Assembly (NCBI GenBank): GCA_029207755.1
Contig: JARCOQ010000014.1
Location: 19,631,410 to 19,695,409, forward strand
Source of the DNA: Chamaea fasciata
Taxonomy: Eukaryota; Chordata; Aves; Passeriformes; Sylviidae
Length of the DNA stretch: 64,000 nt
Direction of reading: 5' to 3'
Shown here: one piece after another, positions 23,833-51,833 of the stretch
How the letters are laid out: each line of letters begins with the position of its first letter
Numbering within the stretch: position 1 is the stretch's first letter
The notes under the pieces: generated by a model
The model's database searches: none
What the model was told of the DNA's origin: nothing
Seen by the model: only the letters and a program-made list of their open reading frames with translations
Made by a program: the position numbers and the translations under genes

Positions 23833-26210
23833 GCGCTGGGCACGGGGAGGCAGCAGCAGGGTCCTGCACTGGCCGAGGGATGGGCCGGTCAAACACCCGC
23901 TCCAGGCTCCCACTGGGCGCGCTCCTGTCTCGGGCCGTGATGAAATAATCACAGACTCTCTCAAGTCCACACGCAGCTGCCCAAGGAGCGTTTGGAGCAG
24001 GGCCCGGGCTGGGGATGCTCGGCTCCCCGGGGATGATGCTCTGCTCCAGGGGATGATCCGTGATCTGTTCCTTACCGGGCCGAGGGGATCCGAGCCGGGC
24101 AGCCCCTGCCCGCTCCCCTGGGCTCCCGGGAAAAGGGGCCGGGGCTGGTGCCCTGCCCGCAGAGGGCTCTTGCTGTGCTGCCCTCGGCGGGATCCTGGAT
24201 GCAGATCCCCCTCCGAAAGGTCTCTCCAGGCCCCTTTCCATGTCCCGGCGCTGTGCAGGAGTGCCTCTGGCCAGGCTGCCGTGCTGCTGGGGATGGAGGA
24301 CGCTCTGCCAGCGGGGCGCGGCCTGGGGAATTTCCCTCTGCCCATCCCAATTCCCTGCTCTGGGCTGGGGAAAGGGGGAGCAGGGAGCAGCACGGCTCTT
24401 GCTGTGATTTCTGGGCAGCATCCCTGGCTCCCACAGCCTCCCCGCCCGGCCGGGCGCTGCCCAGAGCGGCCCGGAGCTGGCACAGCCTCCCCAGAGCCCC
24501 TCTGGGAGCAGCGCAGCAGCATTTCCTGTGACACGAGGTTTTCCAGCCCCGTGAGGCTGCCTGCTCTCCCCAGCGCTGGGCTCTCACCCGTGCAGTGCCC
24601 GGGGTGTTATCCAGCGACCCCCGGGGTAATTGACAAAAGAACCTTGTTGTGGGGCGGGTTTCCATCCCCCAGCGCTGTCCGTGTCTCATCTGCTGCCCGA
24701 GGTGCTGTCAGATTTATTGGGGAGCTCTTGCTCTCTGCCCCTCTGTCACCGTGGATCATTTACACCTTCAAACAGCTCGGCGGCCTCTCCCTGGGAATCA
24801 CCTCCCGCGGCCTGAGCCCTCCTGCAGCCCGGTGCTGTCTCTGGCTGTCAAAAGCCGAGTCCTCGTTGTTAATATTCCGGGAGCGGTGCCGCTTCTCCCA
24901 GGACAAAGATCTTGTCGTGGCTGGGCAAATCAGAGTTCATTATCATGTTAATCTGACTGATTGCGGCCTCCCAGAAGGATTCCACATATGGTCACTCTTG
25001 TAGCACAAATAAAAGCTGTTTTGCCTCGCTCGCGAGGCTCCAACTCCTCTCTTGGTGCGGGATGGGCTTTATTCTTGAGGTGCAGTTCTGCGAGATGCAA
25101 ATATTAATTCTTTTTGAACCCGTTCTTGGTTTTGAGCCTGAATCGGGGTTTTGAGCATCTGCCTCGTGTCTGCAGTCAGGATTTTCCCGTGTTTTTGTTG
25201 TCTTCTTTTGGCTCTGGTTTTAAACGGGGAAGGACGAGCTGAGCACCCCGCACACTCCCCCACTCCATTCAGGAGCCTGCAGGGATCTTTCCTGGGAAAT
25301 CATTCGGGGGAAGCTGCGGTCCTTGGCACAGGTTCAGGGGGGGCAGGGGCTGCAGGGCCTCCCTCACGTGTGGTTTGGCTGCTGGCTCGGGGCCTGACTG
25401 ACCCTGCTGGCCCCGGGGCTTCGGTCCAGCTGCTCATTCCGAGCTGTTCCACTTTTTCTTGTCAGGCACAAAGGTTTGGGGGCACTTGTGGAGCACAAGC
25501 AGATGAAAGGGCTCATTCCACCCTGCGGGCAGCCCGGGGTGCTCAGCGTCCCCTCCAGCCCACCCCCGGGATGTGGCCCGGGGCGTTTGGTCCAGGGTGG
25601 CCTCGGGGACCCTGGGGCTGGACTGGGGACAGTGTGTGGGAGCAGCTGTGTCCCACCCGCTGCCGGGAGCGGGGAGGGCTGAGGGAGAGCTGGGCTGGCT
25701 CTGCTGGGCACCAGCCAGCGCATCCCTCACCCCTGAGCTTCCCCCAGCGCCGCACTTGGCTCTCACAAAAAGTGAATTTTTTATGAAACGTTTATAGTTT
25801 CTTTCTTGCGTCCCCTGAGCCCGTCGGCTGCTGGAGGGAAGGGAGTGGGAGCTCTGCCAGGAGAGCCAGGGCTGCCTGCTGCGCTGGGTGCCAGGGGCAC
25901 ACACAGCTGAGATCTCTGTGTGCTTTGTTTGCTGTTTCCCCGGCTGTGTGTGCAGCAGCCCTGAGCTCCTTCCCGCACAAGGAGGACGCTGCTCCCACAG
26001 CACCATTCCCCCGGAATCCTGCAAACCTCTGCCCAAGGGGCCTCCCCAGGGCCTCTTGGAGCTGTCCGGGGGTTGCAGGACTGGGAGCAGGAGGTGTGAG
26101 CGCTGCCTGCCTGGCTCAGCTGCCCGTGCCCGTCCTGTCCTGTCCTCTGCAGCAGTTTGCTGCTTTGGGGAGGTCTGAGCCAGCTCTGCTGGAGTGAAGG
26201 TGCCGAGCCA

Positions 26211-26556
26211 GGCTGGTGTAGGAGATTGGGACTTTCCGATGTGCAATCAATATGATTGAGTAGAAGCTGTTTATTGTTTATATGAAGTGATATTTTTATA
26301 CGTTTTTAAGACTGCTGTTTACGTATTCGTGCATTATTTGATCGGTCTCTTTATCTTGTCCACGTGTCCAGTGTGCACTCTTCAGGAAATATGATTGGTT
26401 ACAGGTCACCTCTTCGTGGTCCTTATCTAATTCTTGCATTCTTGGTATTCTGCTTCTCAGGCTCTCCTTTCTCAATTTAACACCGTTTGTGTGTCAGTAA
26501 CCGTGACGAATTCCTGAGAGGTCTGATAAGGATAACTAAAGATGGTCGGGCTGGTG
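26211..26556 (-). mobile_element. Solo LTR-like insert (endogenous retrovirus type), tentative
   Basis: About 330 bp of AT-rich sequence contrasts sharply with its flanks. On the minus strand it carries AATAAACAGCTTCTACTC, a poly(A) signal as found in LTRs. GGCTGGTG occurs at both edges (26211-26218 and 26549-26556) and could be a target duplication, though the ends are not clean TG...CA. No viral coding sequence is present. The family is unnamed here. Confidence 0.4.
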
Positions 26557-26639
26557 CACATAATGGCCTGAGCCGTTCAAACGCATTGCTGCAGGCCCTG
26601 GAGCTCCTGGACAGGCTGCAGATCCCTGGGGGCACAGGC

Positions 26640-27070
26640 AAAGGCTCAGGAATTGTTAAGGTTGGAAAATAACTCTGAGATCGTCAAGGTCACACTAACC
26701 CATGTCCCCAAGTGCAGCCCTGTCCTGGACAGCCCTTTCCAGGAGGGAATTCCTCAAAATCCACCCTGAGCCTCCCCTGGCCCAGCCTGAGGCCATTCCC
26801 TCTCCTCCTGTCCCTGTTCCCTGGGAGCAGAGCCCAAATCCCCCCCCCCGGCTGTGCCCTCCTGGCTGGTGCAGAGCCAGAAATTCCCCCTGAGCCTCTT
26901 CTTCTCCAGGCTCAGCCCCTTTTCCAGCTCCTTCAATTCTCCAGCCCCTTTCCCAGCTCCCTCAGGAATTCTCCAGCCCCTTCTCCAGCTCTCTCAGGAA
27001 TTCTCCAGCCCCTTCCCCAGCCCCCCTGGCAGCGCTCCTGGTTCCCACAAGCTCCAGAGAGCCCAGGCTG
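26640..27070 (-). mobile_element. CR1 LINE fragment
   Basis: AATTGTTAAGGTTGGAAAAT, CCAAGTGCAGCCCTGTCCTG, GGCCATTCCCTCTCCTCCTG and CTCTTCTTCTCCAGGCTCAG. The right part contains a short tandem of CAGGAATTCTCCAGCCCCTT. Confidence 0.82.
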
Positions 27071-28199
27071 CAGGAGCAGAACTTTCCCTGCCCGCAGCAG
27101 GTCGGGCTGACTTCCCATTCCCGGCGATGCTCCCTCTGAACGCGTTTTTTGGCCTTTAAACAACTCGCACCCGGGCTGCCGGTGCAGGGAGCCTTTTGCG
27201 TGCTAACGGCAGGGGAGTGCCAAACTCAACAAGAGCCACATGGAGCCACTCCAGGCTGCGTGAATGAAAAAAAAGGAGTTTGAGTTATTGGAAGAACCAG
27301 TTGGGCTTTATGGAGAGAGATTTTTCAGGGCCTCTCAATTACAGACTTATAAATAATCCTAGATGTAATTCATGGAAGCGGAGTGAAGGCGGCGTGTCAT
27401 CAGTCACTGGGAGGGAAGGTCTGGCTTGCTGGGGAGCTCTCAGGGCTGGAGAACATTCCCTGCATCCTCCGTGGGCCTCAGGGCAGGATCCAGGTCGGTG
27501 CCAGCCGGGAGCTTTGTCCAGGACATGATTTGGAGGTGGGGATGCTGTGGTGGGGCCTGGAGAGCTGCGGCGCTGGGCTGGCTGAGCTCAGGGGAAAGCT
27601 CTGAGCAAGTTTTCCAAAGCCCTTGGAAGCTGTCAGGAGAACTCACAAAGGAGGAGATTAAACCTCCCCAGATGCTGCTGGGAGCCTGGTGAGTGCTCCT
27701 GGCACGAGTCCCTGATTATTAATGGATTTAAAAATGCGCTCAGCTGCTGTCCCGCTGCAGAGTGTCCTAAATGAGGACATCAGTGGCTGAAATTCCGTGA
27801 TGGAGAGCCGTGGAGAGCCTTCTGCACACGGCAGCGTGTGAGAGGTTTGGAAACCTGCGGAGGATTAAGAGGAGAATTGATAATCTGGAGTTTAAGGCTC
27901 CGTGGGTCCCTTCATTTGGAACTTTCCTCCTCAAGAGCTTCATAAACCTCAGGATCAAACTGCCCAGATAAGTCGTGAAGACAGAAATGACTGTGTCAGC
28001 GAGGAGGAAGGATTAGAGGTAACAGGGAATTAATACAGAGATGCATATGCTATAAATACAACAGGATTACACTGGAGTTATGTAAAACCCCTCTTCCTTC
28101 CTCCCAGTCTCCCCAGGTGGGCAGGGCTCTGCTGGGCAGGTGGGCAATGCCCTGGAGCTCTGCCCTCACCTGTGGCCCCCAGAGCACCTTTTCTTGTCG

Positions 28200-28410
28200 T
28201 CCTAACAGGGCACGGGGGAATGGCTTCGGACTGGCAGTGTTCACTGGGATACTGGGCAGGAATTTTCCCCTGTGAGGGGGTGAGGCCCTGGCACAGGTGC
28301 CCGGAGCAGCTGTGGCTGCCCCTGGATCCCTGGGAATGTTCCAGCCCAGGCTGGGAGCAGCCTGGGACGGTGGGAGGTGTCCCTGCCATGGCAGGGTGGT
28401 CTCTAAGATC
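28200..28410 (+). mobile_element. CR1 LINE 3'-end fragment
   Basis: GGCCCTGGCACAGGTGCCCG, CCCTGGGAATGTTCCAGCCC, GGAGGTGTCCCTGCCATGGC. Confidence 0.85.
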
Positions 28411-30474
28411 CCAGCCCCATTCCCCTCAGCCTCGGGGCACCTCTCCCCTGCGCCAGGTCAGCAGGAGGCACGGCAGGAGCCCTGTCCTGTCCCTTGGGGA
28501 CCCCTCCCCTGCCCGGGGGCAGCCTCCAGCCCTGCAGCCGCTCTTGGGGACCCTGGGGACAGGGTCAATGCAGCCCTGGGAGCGCTCTGCTCCTGCTGTC
28601 CTCGTGGGCTTCTGCTTATTCCCTGCCTGGAAATGAATCTTCTCATTTTTGCCCATTTCCCCCTGATTGCAGGGCTTAGCCGAGGCTCAGGCTCACTGAG
28701 GGCTGAGAGCTGTCAGCCAGGGGGACTCTGGCCCTGCCTGCAGAGCCAGCACCGACTTTGTCCGAGGGAAGATGAATCCCGGGCTCGTACAGCACCATGC
28801 TGCACTTGGAAAATGAAGCGTTTAAACCACAATATTGCAGTCAATTTGCTGGTGAAAAATCTCTTCATGTTGGCAGCGGAGTTGGAGGGTCTTTGATCTC
28901 TCCCAGCTCAGATGCTGCTGCCAAAGAGACTTAAGCTTAAACTTCACTTTGTAAAATAGACTTCTTTTTGACGGTTTCCGTTAAAAAAAATAATCTCCTC
29001 CTAAGCTCGGGAAGCAGGGACGAGTGGGCAGCCCACAAGGAGATTTCCAACCCAAATAACGCGGGAAGGAGCCACTTTCAGCTGCTTCTGTCGCTTCTGT
29101 AAATGCTGGCTTTAATCCGTGGAGCGGCCGGCGGGGAACGCGGTGTTTGCACACCCCAGGAGAGGAAACGCTGGGCTGGGGCTGGCACCCAGGGGTGCCC
29201 TGGGGATGGTGAGGGGCTGCCCTGGTGGTGCCGGGGGTGGTGGCAGGGATTCCCACGGCTTTGGGTTTGGCGCTGAGCCGCGCCCGCCTGGGAACCCGGA
29301 GTGAAATGGTTCGGAACACGACTGTGCCACCGATCTCTGCAGCCAGGACGGAGGGACAGGGCTGGGCTCACCCTGCACCGCAATCCCAGCACTGCCCCCC
29401 GCAGCTCACTGCTCTGGCGTGGGACAGGCTCCTGCCTGAACTGAGCCCGCTGCTCATTTTCAGTTGAGCTGCTGTTTTTAAATCTCTCTCTTTTAAAATT
29501 TCGTTTGCTTTTCTATCTGTGGATGACCCTAATTTTGGCTGGGAAGCTTAGCAAAGCGAAGAATGCGAGGGTGCTTTAATGTCCTTAAAGCTGAGCGGCC
29601 CCCCGGGACGCTGTGTGTGTCAGAGCTGTGTTTGACATCGCCGGGCAGAGCCCTGGTCTGTCTGCAGCACGTCAGGAGAGGCTCCTGCAGGGACCCCTGC
29701 CACAGCTCGGCACTCTGAGGGTGCACAACGGACCTTCCAAAAACCAGTGCTCGCTGCGCTGAGCACACCCCGCCCTGGGAGGGGACTGGGATGCCGGGCT
29801 GGCTGCACTGGGTGCAGGTCCAGGGCCAGGTGGGTCCCGAATGGAGTTTGCTGAGCTCTGTTGAGAGGCTGAGGGGGTTGAGAGCCCCGGTCCCCAGCAC
29901 AGGCATTCCCACAGGTGTGTTTGCCACTGGAAAATCCCAGTGGGATCTCTCTGAGGCCAGCAGAGCCTGCCCTGTTCCCCTCACAGAAAGGGATCAGAAA
30001 ACCCCCTGGAGGAGTCCCCAGGGCCACCGAGGAGCCCGTGGGGCAGGAAATCCCAGGACGAAGCTGCTGCTGGCAGGTTCACACTCCTCAGGGACCTGGC
30101 TGTGGGGCCAGGCACCTCCAAAAGGCCCTGCCCAGGAGAGGATGATGATGATGGAGCCTGGTCCCGGCGCGGCTCCCCTTCCCAGTGGTGTCCCCTCAGC
30201 AGGGTTTGTCCCTCGGCCCCCAGTGTGGCCGGGCAGCAGGAGGAACAGTGACGTGGCCCTGGGGCTCGGTGGCCCTGGCAGGTCCCCAGGGGCTCCCGTT
30301 TGCCACCCATGGGTGCAGGGAGGGGGATAGGGTGGGGGCTGGGGTGCTGTGGCCACTGCCAGGAGCTCCACCTGAGGCCACACACCCCTCCCAACCCCAA
30401 AGCAGCCTGGTCCCGCAGCCTGTCCCACCCCACACGCTGCCCTAACGAGCTCAGGCAGCCTGCAGGGGTGAACT

Positions 30475-30790
30475 GGGATGTGCTGGGGGTCATCTGCTCC
30501 CATCCCACCCCTGCCACGGCAGGGACACCTCCCCCTGTCCCAGGGACACCTCCCCCTGTCCCAGGGACACCTCCCCCTGTCCCAGGGACACCTCCCACTG
30601 TCCCAGGGACACCTCCCACTGTCCCAGGATCTCTCAGCCCCAGTGTCCAGCCTGGCCTGGGGCACTGCCAGGGATCCAGGGGCAGCCACAGCTGCTCTGG
30701 GCACCCTGTGCCAGGGCCTGCCCACCCTGCCAGGGAACAATTCCTGCCCAACATCCCATCCAGCGCTGCCCTCTGGCAGTGGGAGCCGTT
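30475..30790 (-). mobile_element. CR1 LINE 3'-end fragment with internal 21-bp expansion
   Basis: GCCACGGCAGGGACACCTCC, the 21-bp tandem, then CAGTGTCCAGCCTGGCCTGG, AGCCACAGCTGCTCTGGGCA and CTGCCAGGGAACAATTCCTG. Confidence 0.87.
30515..30630 (+). repeat. 21-bp tandem expansion inside a CR1 remnant, 5 copies
   Basis: GGGACACCTCCCC(C/A)CTGTCC is repeated five times at the CR1 position that normally carries it once. Confidence 0.93.
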
Positions 30791-31029
30791 CCCCCTTGTC
30801 TGTCACGAGTTCAGGGTGAAGAGTCCCTCCCTGGCTCTCCTGGAGGCACCTTCAGGTTCTGGAGGTCCTTGGCAGGTGTTGGCATTCGGAGCAAGCCCGC
30901 GGTGCCAGCCTGGCTCGTGGCATCCCAGCGAGGGCCAGCGGCTGCCCCTGGTCTCGCCGTCAGCCTGGGCACCCCAGGAGTCTGACCCCAAAGCCTTCAG
31001 ACAGACAGGAGCCTCACTTGGTGAGAACA

Positions 31030-31170
31030 CATGAAGATCCAAACACGGAATATTTAAGCCGGCGTTATGCAATGGGAGCTCTTTTAAGTCGTGATTTGTA
31101 AAGGCAGTTCAGATAATTTCCTGAAAGACATTCTGCTAATGATTAATTTAAAATATGTTTAATTCAAGTT
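31030..31170. promoter_or_regulatory. AT-rich island, possible conserved non-coding element
   Basis: Unique sequence with GGAATATTTAAGCCGGCGTT, TGCTAATGATTAATTTAAAA and TATGTTTAATTCAAG between CR1 remnants. Confidence 0.22.
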
Positions 31171-31574
31171 AGAGAGATCAAAGGGGGAGCATTTTCCCTG
31201 TAATGCCATCCGTGCTTTCACGCTTTCACCAGATTCCAGGCACTGGGGAGTGTCTGGTTTGTCCTTCCCGGCAATTCCTCTGTGAGAATCGCGGAGGAGA
31301 GCGTTCTGCAGGCTCCGGGCTCCTTGGGGCAGGGGAGGGGAGAGGAGCCCGGAGCACATCCCGGTGAAATCTGCTCTGAGGGTGTGCGGGGACGGGATGC
31401 TGCGGGATGCGGAGTCAGCCCTCCCCTCCTGCAGCGGCGGCTCCAGGTGTGTCTGGCAGTCCCCGGGGTCTGCCTGGGGATGGTTCGGGAGTCTGAGCTC
31501 CGCGGATCCCTGCAGGAGCGCGGCTGCTCTGCCGGGCTTCAGCGGCAGCTCCAAAACCCCGGAGCTGGCACCGC

Positions 31575-31930
31575 GTCTAGAGAAGAGCGACGGAGCTGGG
31601 CAAGGTCTGCAGGAAAGGAGGCTCAGGGGGGCCCTTTTCACTGTCTCCAGCTCCCTGGCAGCAGGAGGGACCCCCGAGAGGGGCCCGGCTCTGCTCCCAG
31701 GGAACAGGATGGGAGGAGACGGCCTCCGGCTGGGCCAGGGAAGGCTCAGGTTGGACGTCGGGGAGATTCCTTCCTGGAAAGGGCTGACCAGGGCAGGGCT
31801 GGAGTCTCCATCCCCAGAGGGATTTGAAGCCGCGTGCAGGTGGCACTTGGGGACACGGATTGGTGGCGTCCTTGGCGGTGCTGGGGGAGGCTGGACTCGA
31901 TGCTCTCGGAGGGCTTTTCCACCCTCAGTT
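31575..31930 (+). mobile_element. CR1 LINE fragment (long 3'UTR copy)
   Basis: AGAGAAGAGCGACGGAGCTG, AGGCTCAGGTTGGACGTCGG, GAGATTCCTTCCTGGAAAGG, GTGGCACTTGGGGACACGG and CTCGGAGGGCTTTTCCACCC in the normal CR1 order. Confidence 0.85.
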
Positions 31931-32266
31931 TCGGTGAATTACCGCGGCACGGGCCAGGCTGCGAGCTCGGGCTCCTCCAGGAGAGCTCCAGGGCCCTCCC
32001 CGAGCTCTCTGCGGAGCTGCTCCGTGTCCCGGTGCCCCGCAGAGCGGGCGGGCAGGACGGGCCGGCCCCGGGCAGGGTTTGCTGCCGGGTCCCTGCTCCA
32101 TCCGCCGGCGCTGCCAGCCCGGGCCCCCAGGCACGGCCCGGATCCGGCCTGAAACACTCTCTGTTTCCAGCACAAACACGTTCCTACCCCGGCACCGAGC
32201 CCCAGGAACGGGTTAACGCCGTCCCGTGGGGTTCCCCCGCTGCAGCCCGTGTCTGCTGAGCGCCCG

Positions 32267-32300
32267 TTTGATCAGATAACGCATTTATTTGATCAGATAA
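32267..32300 (+). promoter_or_regulatory. Paired TTTGATCAGATAA sites
   Basis: The 13-mer TTTGATCAGATAA occurs at 32267-32279 and 32288-32300, starts 21 bp apart (two helical turns). Each holds a TGATCA palindrome and a GATAA motif. The pair sits in GC-rich DNA 0.75 kb before FRMD5 exon 2. Function is inference. Confidence 0.3.
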
Positions 32301-32733
32301 GACGTGCGCTCGGTGTATCTGTCAGGAAGCGCTGTAGTCCCGGTGTTTGTGGGAAGGAAGGATGCAGCGGGTGTCAGGAGCAGCCTTTGATCCGCCGAGA
32401 TGCTCCGAGCGCAGCGCAGCCGGCCCTGCCGAGCGCAGCGGCGGCTCCTCGGATCCCGGGCGGCCTCAATCCCCCGGCGATTCTGGCGCTGGGAGAACCC
32501 AAAAGTTGGGCGTTAATGACCCAAACCATGGGCCATTTGCAATGGGCTCGGCAGGCCCCGCTCGGAGGGGAGGAGGAGGAGGATTTTGGGGTGTGGTGGC
32601 CAAATCTCCGCACGGCATCAGCCCGGGGGCGCAGGGGTGAGCGGCCGCCGCCGGGGATTGACACACAAGCCGGCCTTTGTTTGGCAGCGAGCTGGGCTTG
32701 GGGAGGTGAGGAAAGAGGCCGATATGGAGCTGA

Positions 32734-48818
<16,085 letters not shown>

Positions 48819-51060
48819 AGGCAGGAGCCACCACGGGGGGCCTGGACCTGCCGCCGTCACTCACTAACCCTCCCCTCCCGACCCCGAGCCCGGCCGGCCG
48901 AGGAGGCGGCTTTCCGGGAGGAAGAGGAGGGTGGGCGCAGCCCCCGGAGCCCCCTCCTCCCCGCTCCCACCCCCGGAGCCCGCACAACACCTCCCATCCC
49001 GATCCCACGCGCACGACTTGGGAAGCACCGAGCAGAGGGGAATTCATTGCTCTGCCGCCCGCGCAGCAGCCGGGGCTCGGCGGGGCCGTTCCGCAGGAGC
49101 TTTAGCAATGGTGCTACTGAGGTTTAATTTAACACTCGTGTACTGTTACGGTATTAAATCCGCACTGTGCCCGCCACCCCCGCCCTCCACGAACCGCTTG
49201 GCAGAGCCCTCCCCGCTCACCGGAGCCTCCCGCGAGGTGACACCGCCGCGACGCTCTCGGGGCCGCCCCGGTGCCCTCCCCTCCCTCCCCGCAGCGATCC
49301 GGAGCGCTCGCCCTGCTGCGGACTCGGCCCTTCGCCACTTTTCTAAGCCTTTGAAGCATCGGTGCTCCCGGGGGCAGGGGAGCACGGAAGCCAGGGGACG
49401 CCAAACCCGGCGTGGAGCTGTAGTGACTGTGTCAGATTTATTGGGATGACCTTTACCCTCCGCCAGTCGTACGTACCTGTTTTGTAAGAAAAACCGAGCA
49501 AAAAGAAGAAAAAAAAAAAAAAGAAAAAAAAGAAGAGACATTTCAAGGTCTATTTTAACAAGGAAATGCTATTTTGTTATCAAATCTAATCCAGTCTTTT
49601 TTTACTTTACGGATGGGGTGACCGTGGGCGCTGGCTCCGAGCAGCTCCCAGTGAGCAGTGGTGCGAGATAAACGCTGGGACCCAGCGCCAGCCCAGCCCT
49701 GCTGGCTTTGGGACAGAGGAGGAGCTTTGGGACTCTTCCCAGGAGGACACGAGGTCAGAAGGGCAGGTGACACTGAAGAAGCCAACGGACACCTTCAGCC
49801 CCGGCCGCCGCTGAGTGCAAGTCAATAAACCCAACGCAAGGCACGAGCCCCGGGACTGTTGGTCACCAGGAGCAGCAGCCCACCCACAGGGAGCAATAAC
49901 AGCCACTTCTGGTCAGGTTGGGGTGACAAGTCGGACATATCAGAAAAAAAAAAAAAAAAGAAAAAGAAAAAAGAAAAAAAAAAAAAGGTTGAAACAGTTG
50001 AGCAAGTTTAATTTCATCTCAGGGAGAGATTTTTCCGTAAGCTGGGGCCATAACTGCAGTTTTACAAAGCCTGCTGTCCGTGTTGTCTCTGAGCATCCAC
50101 CACCCACCAGGCGGGACGGTGGCACTGGGCCCTGCCGGCTCCTTGTCACTGCAATAAGGGGACAGTGAGGGTCCCGTCGGGGGCACAGCCCCAGCACCAG
50201 GCCCGAGGAGGGCCGGGCTCCAGCCCCGGCTCCAGGGGAGGCAGGAACCCTCCGGGAAGGCTCCGGGAGCCCTCCGGGAAGGCTCCGGGAGGCGGAGGAG
50301 CGATTTTTTTTACATGATAATCCTGTTTTATGCAACATTAGCCAGATTAACTCTTAGTGTAGTGTTCCTACCTCAGCCCATAGCGCTGATGTTTCTATGC
50401 AGTTGTGCTCGTCCCGACGCTGACATTTTTTACCCCCGGGTTACCGCTGCAGTGTCGTCCTTCCTCCTCCTCCTCCTCCTCCTCCTCCTCCTCTCCTCAC
50501 TGCAATGTTCTGTGTGACGTGGTGACAGCACAGCTCCATCCTTTTTGGACACGTCCTCCGAGCCCCCACCTGGGACCTCCCACCTTGGCTTTCCTCGGGT
50601 AACGCTCAGTGCCAGCCCCAGGTCACCTCTGCCGTTGTCACCCAGCGTTTTACCCAAAACCTGGAGAATTGGTGAATTTCCGTTGTTCGTTTCTCTGGTC
50701 TGTCCCAGATCCTGTCCCAGATCCTGTCGTGTGTTTCAGGCCCTGTTAGTTTGACTCGTCTTTCTATCAAAATGTTGTTTCCATAGGTTCTGAGATCAGA
50801 AACCCATGAATCTTGTCCTAGCATACTGCATCTTTCAGCAGTAGACAGTAAAATACCTGAAAATGTGAATTTCTTAGTTTTCATAAAGAAAACCTAGAGA
50901 TTAACCTTTCATGTGCCAAATACTGTAAGTTACATCTTTTTTTCCTTCAAAATGTACCTTTTTTCTACATATCCAATACCTTAGTTAGCATAAAATCATT
51001 GGTGCCATGAAAAGTATTTTTAAATTTAAATAAATATTTAAATATCATGAAAAGCAAGAG
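48819..51060 (+). other. FRMD5: FRMD5 3' untranslated region (probable extent)
   Basis: After the stop the sequence has no coding signal. AATAAA-type signals lie near 49823 and at 51029-51034. The AT-rich final 180 bp looks like a distal 3'UTR end, so proximal and distal ends are both plausible. The stretch also holds A-rich tracts (about 49502-49540 and 49946-49987) and a CTC run near 50460-50500. Which signal is used cannot be told from sequence. Confidence 0.6.
51029..51034 (+). terminator. Probable distal FRMD5 polyadenylation signal
   Basis: A canonical AATAAA sits in AT-rich sequence about 2.2 kb after the FRMD5 stop and about 0.4 kb before the opposing WDR76 signal. Confidence 0.5.
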
Positions 51061-51456
51061 TCGGGATGAGCTTTGTTCAGTGATTCTGATTTTCCTTTAC
51101 TCAAGTGAAAAAAGCTCAGGCCGTGAGAAATTTGGTCTTTTAGCAGCTTCCCACTGGAGTGAGAGTTCCAGAGCTGCAGGTGAGTCCCTTGCACGTCTCT
51201 GCACTCTGGGAGCACAATTTTACAAATGCACCTGGGAGTTTTGGGCCCCTCACCACAAGGAAGGGGCTGGAGCATATCCAGGGAAGGGAACAAGAGCTGG
51301 GGAATGGGCTGGAGCACCAGGAGCACCCGAGGGAGGAATCACTTTCATTTCCATAAATATAAATATTTATGGAAATAAAAAAATATGTATTACAATAAAA
51401 TATAAATATTTCCACATTTATATGGAAGACACGGGTGCCAAAGGTAGCTCGAACTA

Positions 51457-51462
51457 TTTATT
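51457..51462 (-). terminator. WDR76 polyadenylation signal
   Basis: AATAAA on the minus strand (TTTATT on plus) lies about 120 bp after the WDR76 stop, so the WDR76 3'UTR is short. Confidence 0.75.
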
Positions 51463-51580
51463 TTAAGACTTTCAAAGTACATTTCTGTCCTGAGAAAACA
51501 ACAGTCAGCTTCGGAACTGCCTAGTGCGGAATACACCAAGTGAATGCAGGAAGGTAAAAAACAAAGACCTAAAGGCACTT

Positions 51581-51833
51581 CTATTTGAACACGTGGAGGC
51601 GGCCGCTGGAGTTGCCTCCCACCAGGATGTGCTGGCTGGGGTGGACGACGTTGATGGAGCACACGGAGCTGAGCAGGTCCATGTTGCAGAAGGAGTGCAG
51701 CAGCTTCCCGGTGTCCTGGAAGAGCTGGATCTGCCTGGGCTGTGCCATGCTGCCCACCAGGAAGCAGTGCTCCTGCTTGGGGTCCCAGATGGCCCTGAAG
51801 CGGGTCAGCCAGCGGCCCGTGTTGTTGTTGTGT
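51581..51833 (-). CDS. WDR76: WDR76 last exon (final WD40 blades and stop)
   Basis: The exon runs from cctgcag to TAG at 51581-51583. It codes HNNNTGRWLTRFRAIWDPKQ through GGNSSGRLHVFK. The protein stops right after HVFK, a few residues earlier than the human C-terminus as I recall it. Confidence 0.97.

Noticed and set aside
22225..24534. 769-residue minus-strand ORF with Cys/His-rich repeats (SPVPLPGAVLCHLCH type) resembling zinc fingers
   Set aside because: It is the 30-32-bp minisatellite read through; indels of 2 bp between units shift frame freely and several frames are equally open.
24980..25040. AATAAA near 25008 with a TCGCTCGCGAGG palindrome as the end of an unannotated gene
   Set aside because: No upstream exon structure could be found; a single hexamer is weak evidence.
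27767..27958. 63-residue minus-strand ORF (MILRFMKLLRRKVPNEG...)
   Set aside because: No family resemblance, no splice or promoter context; more likely unique intronic DNA.
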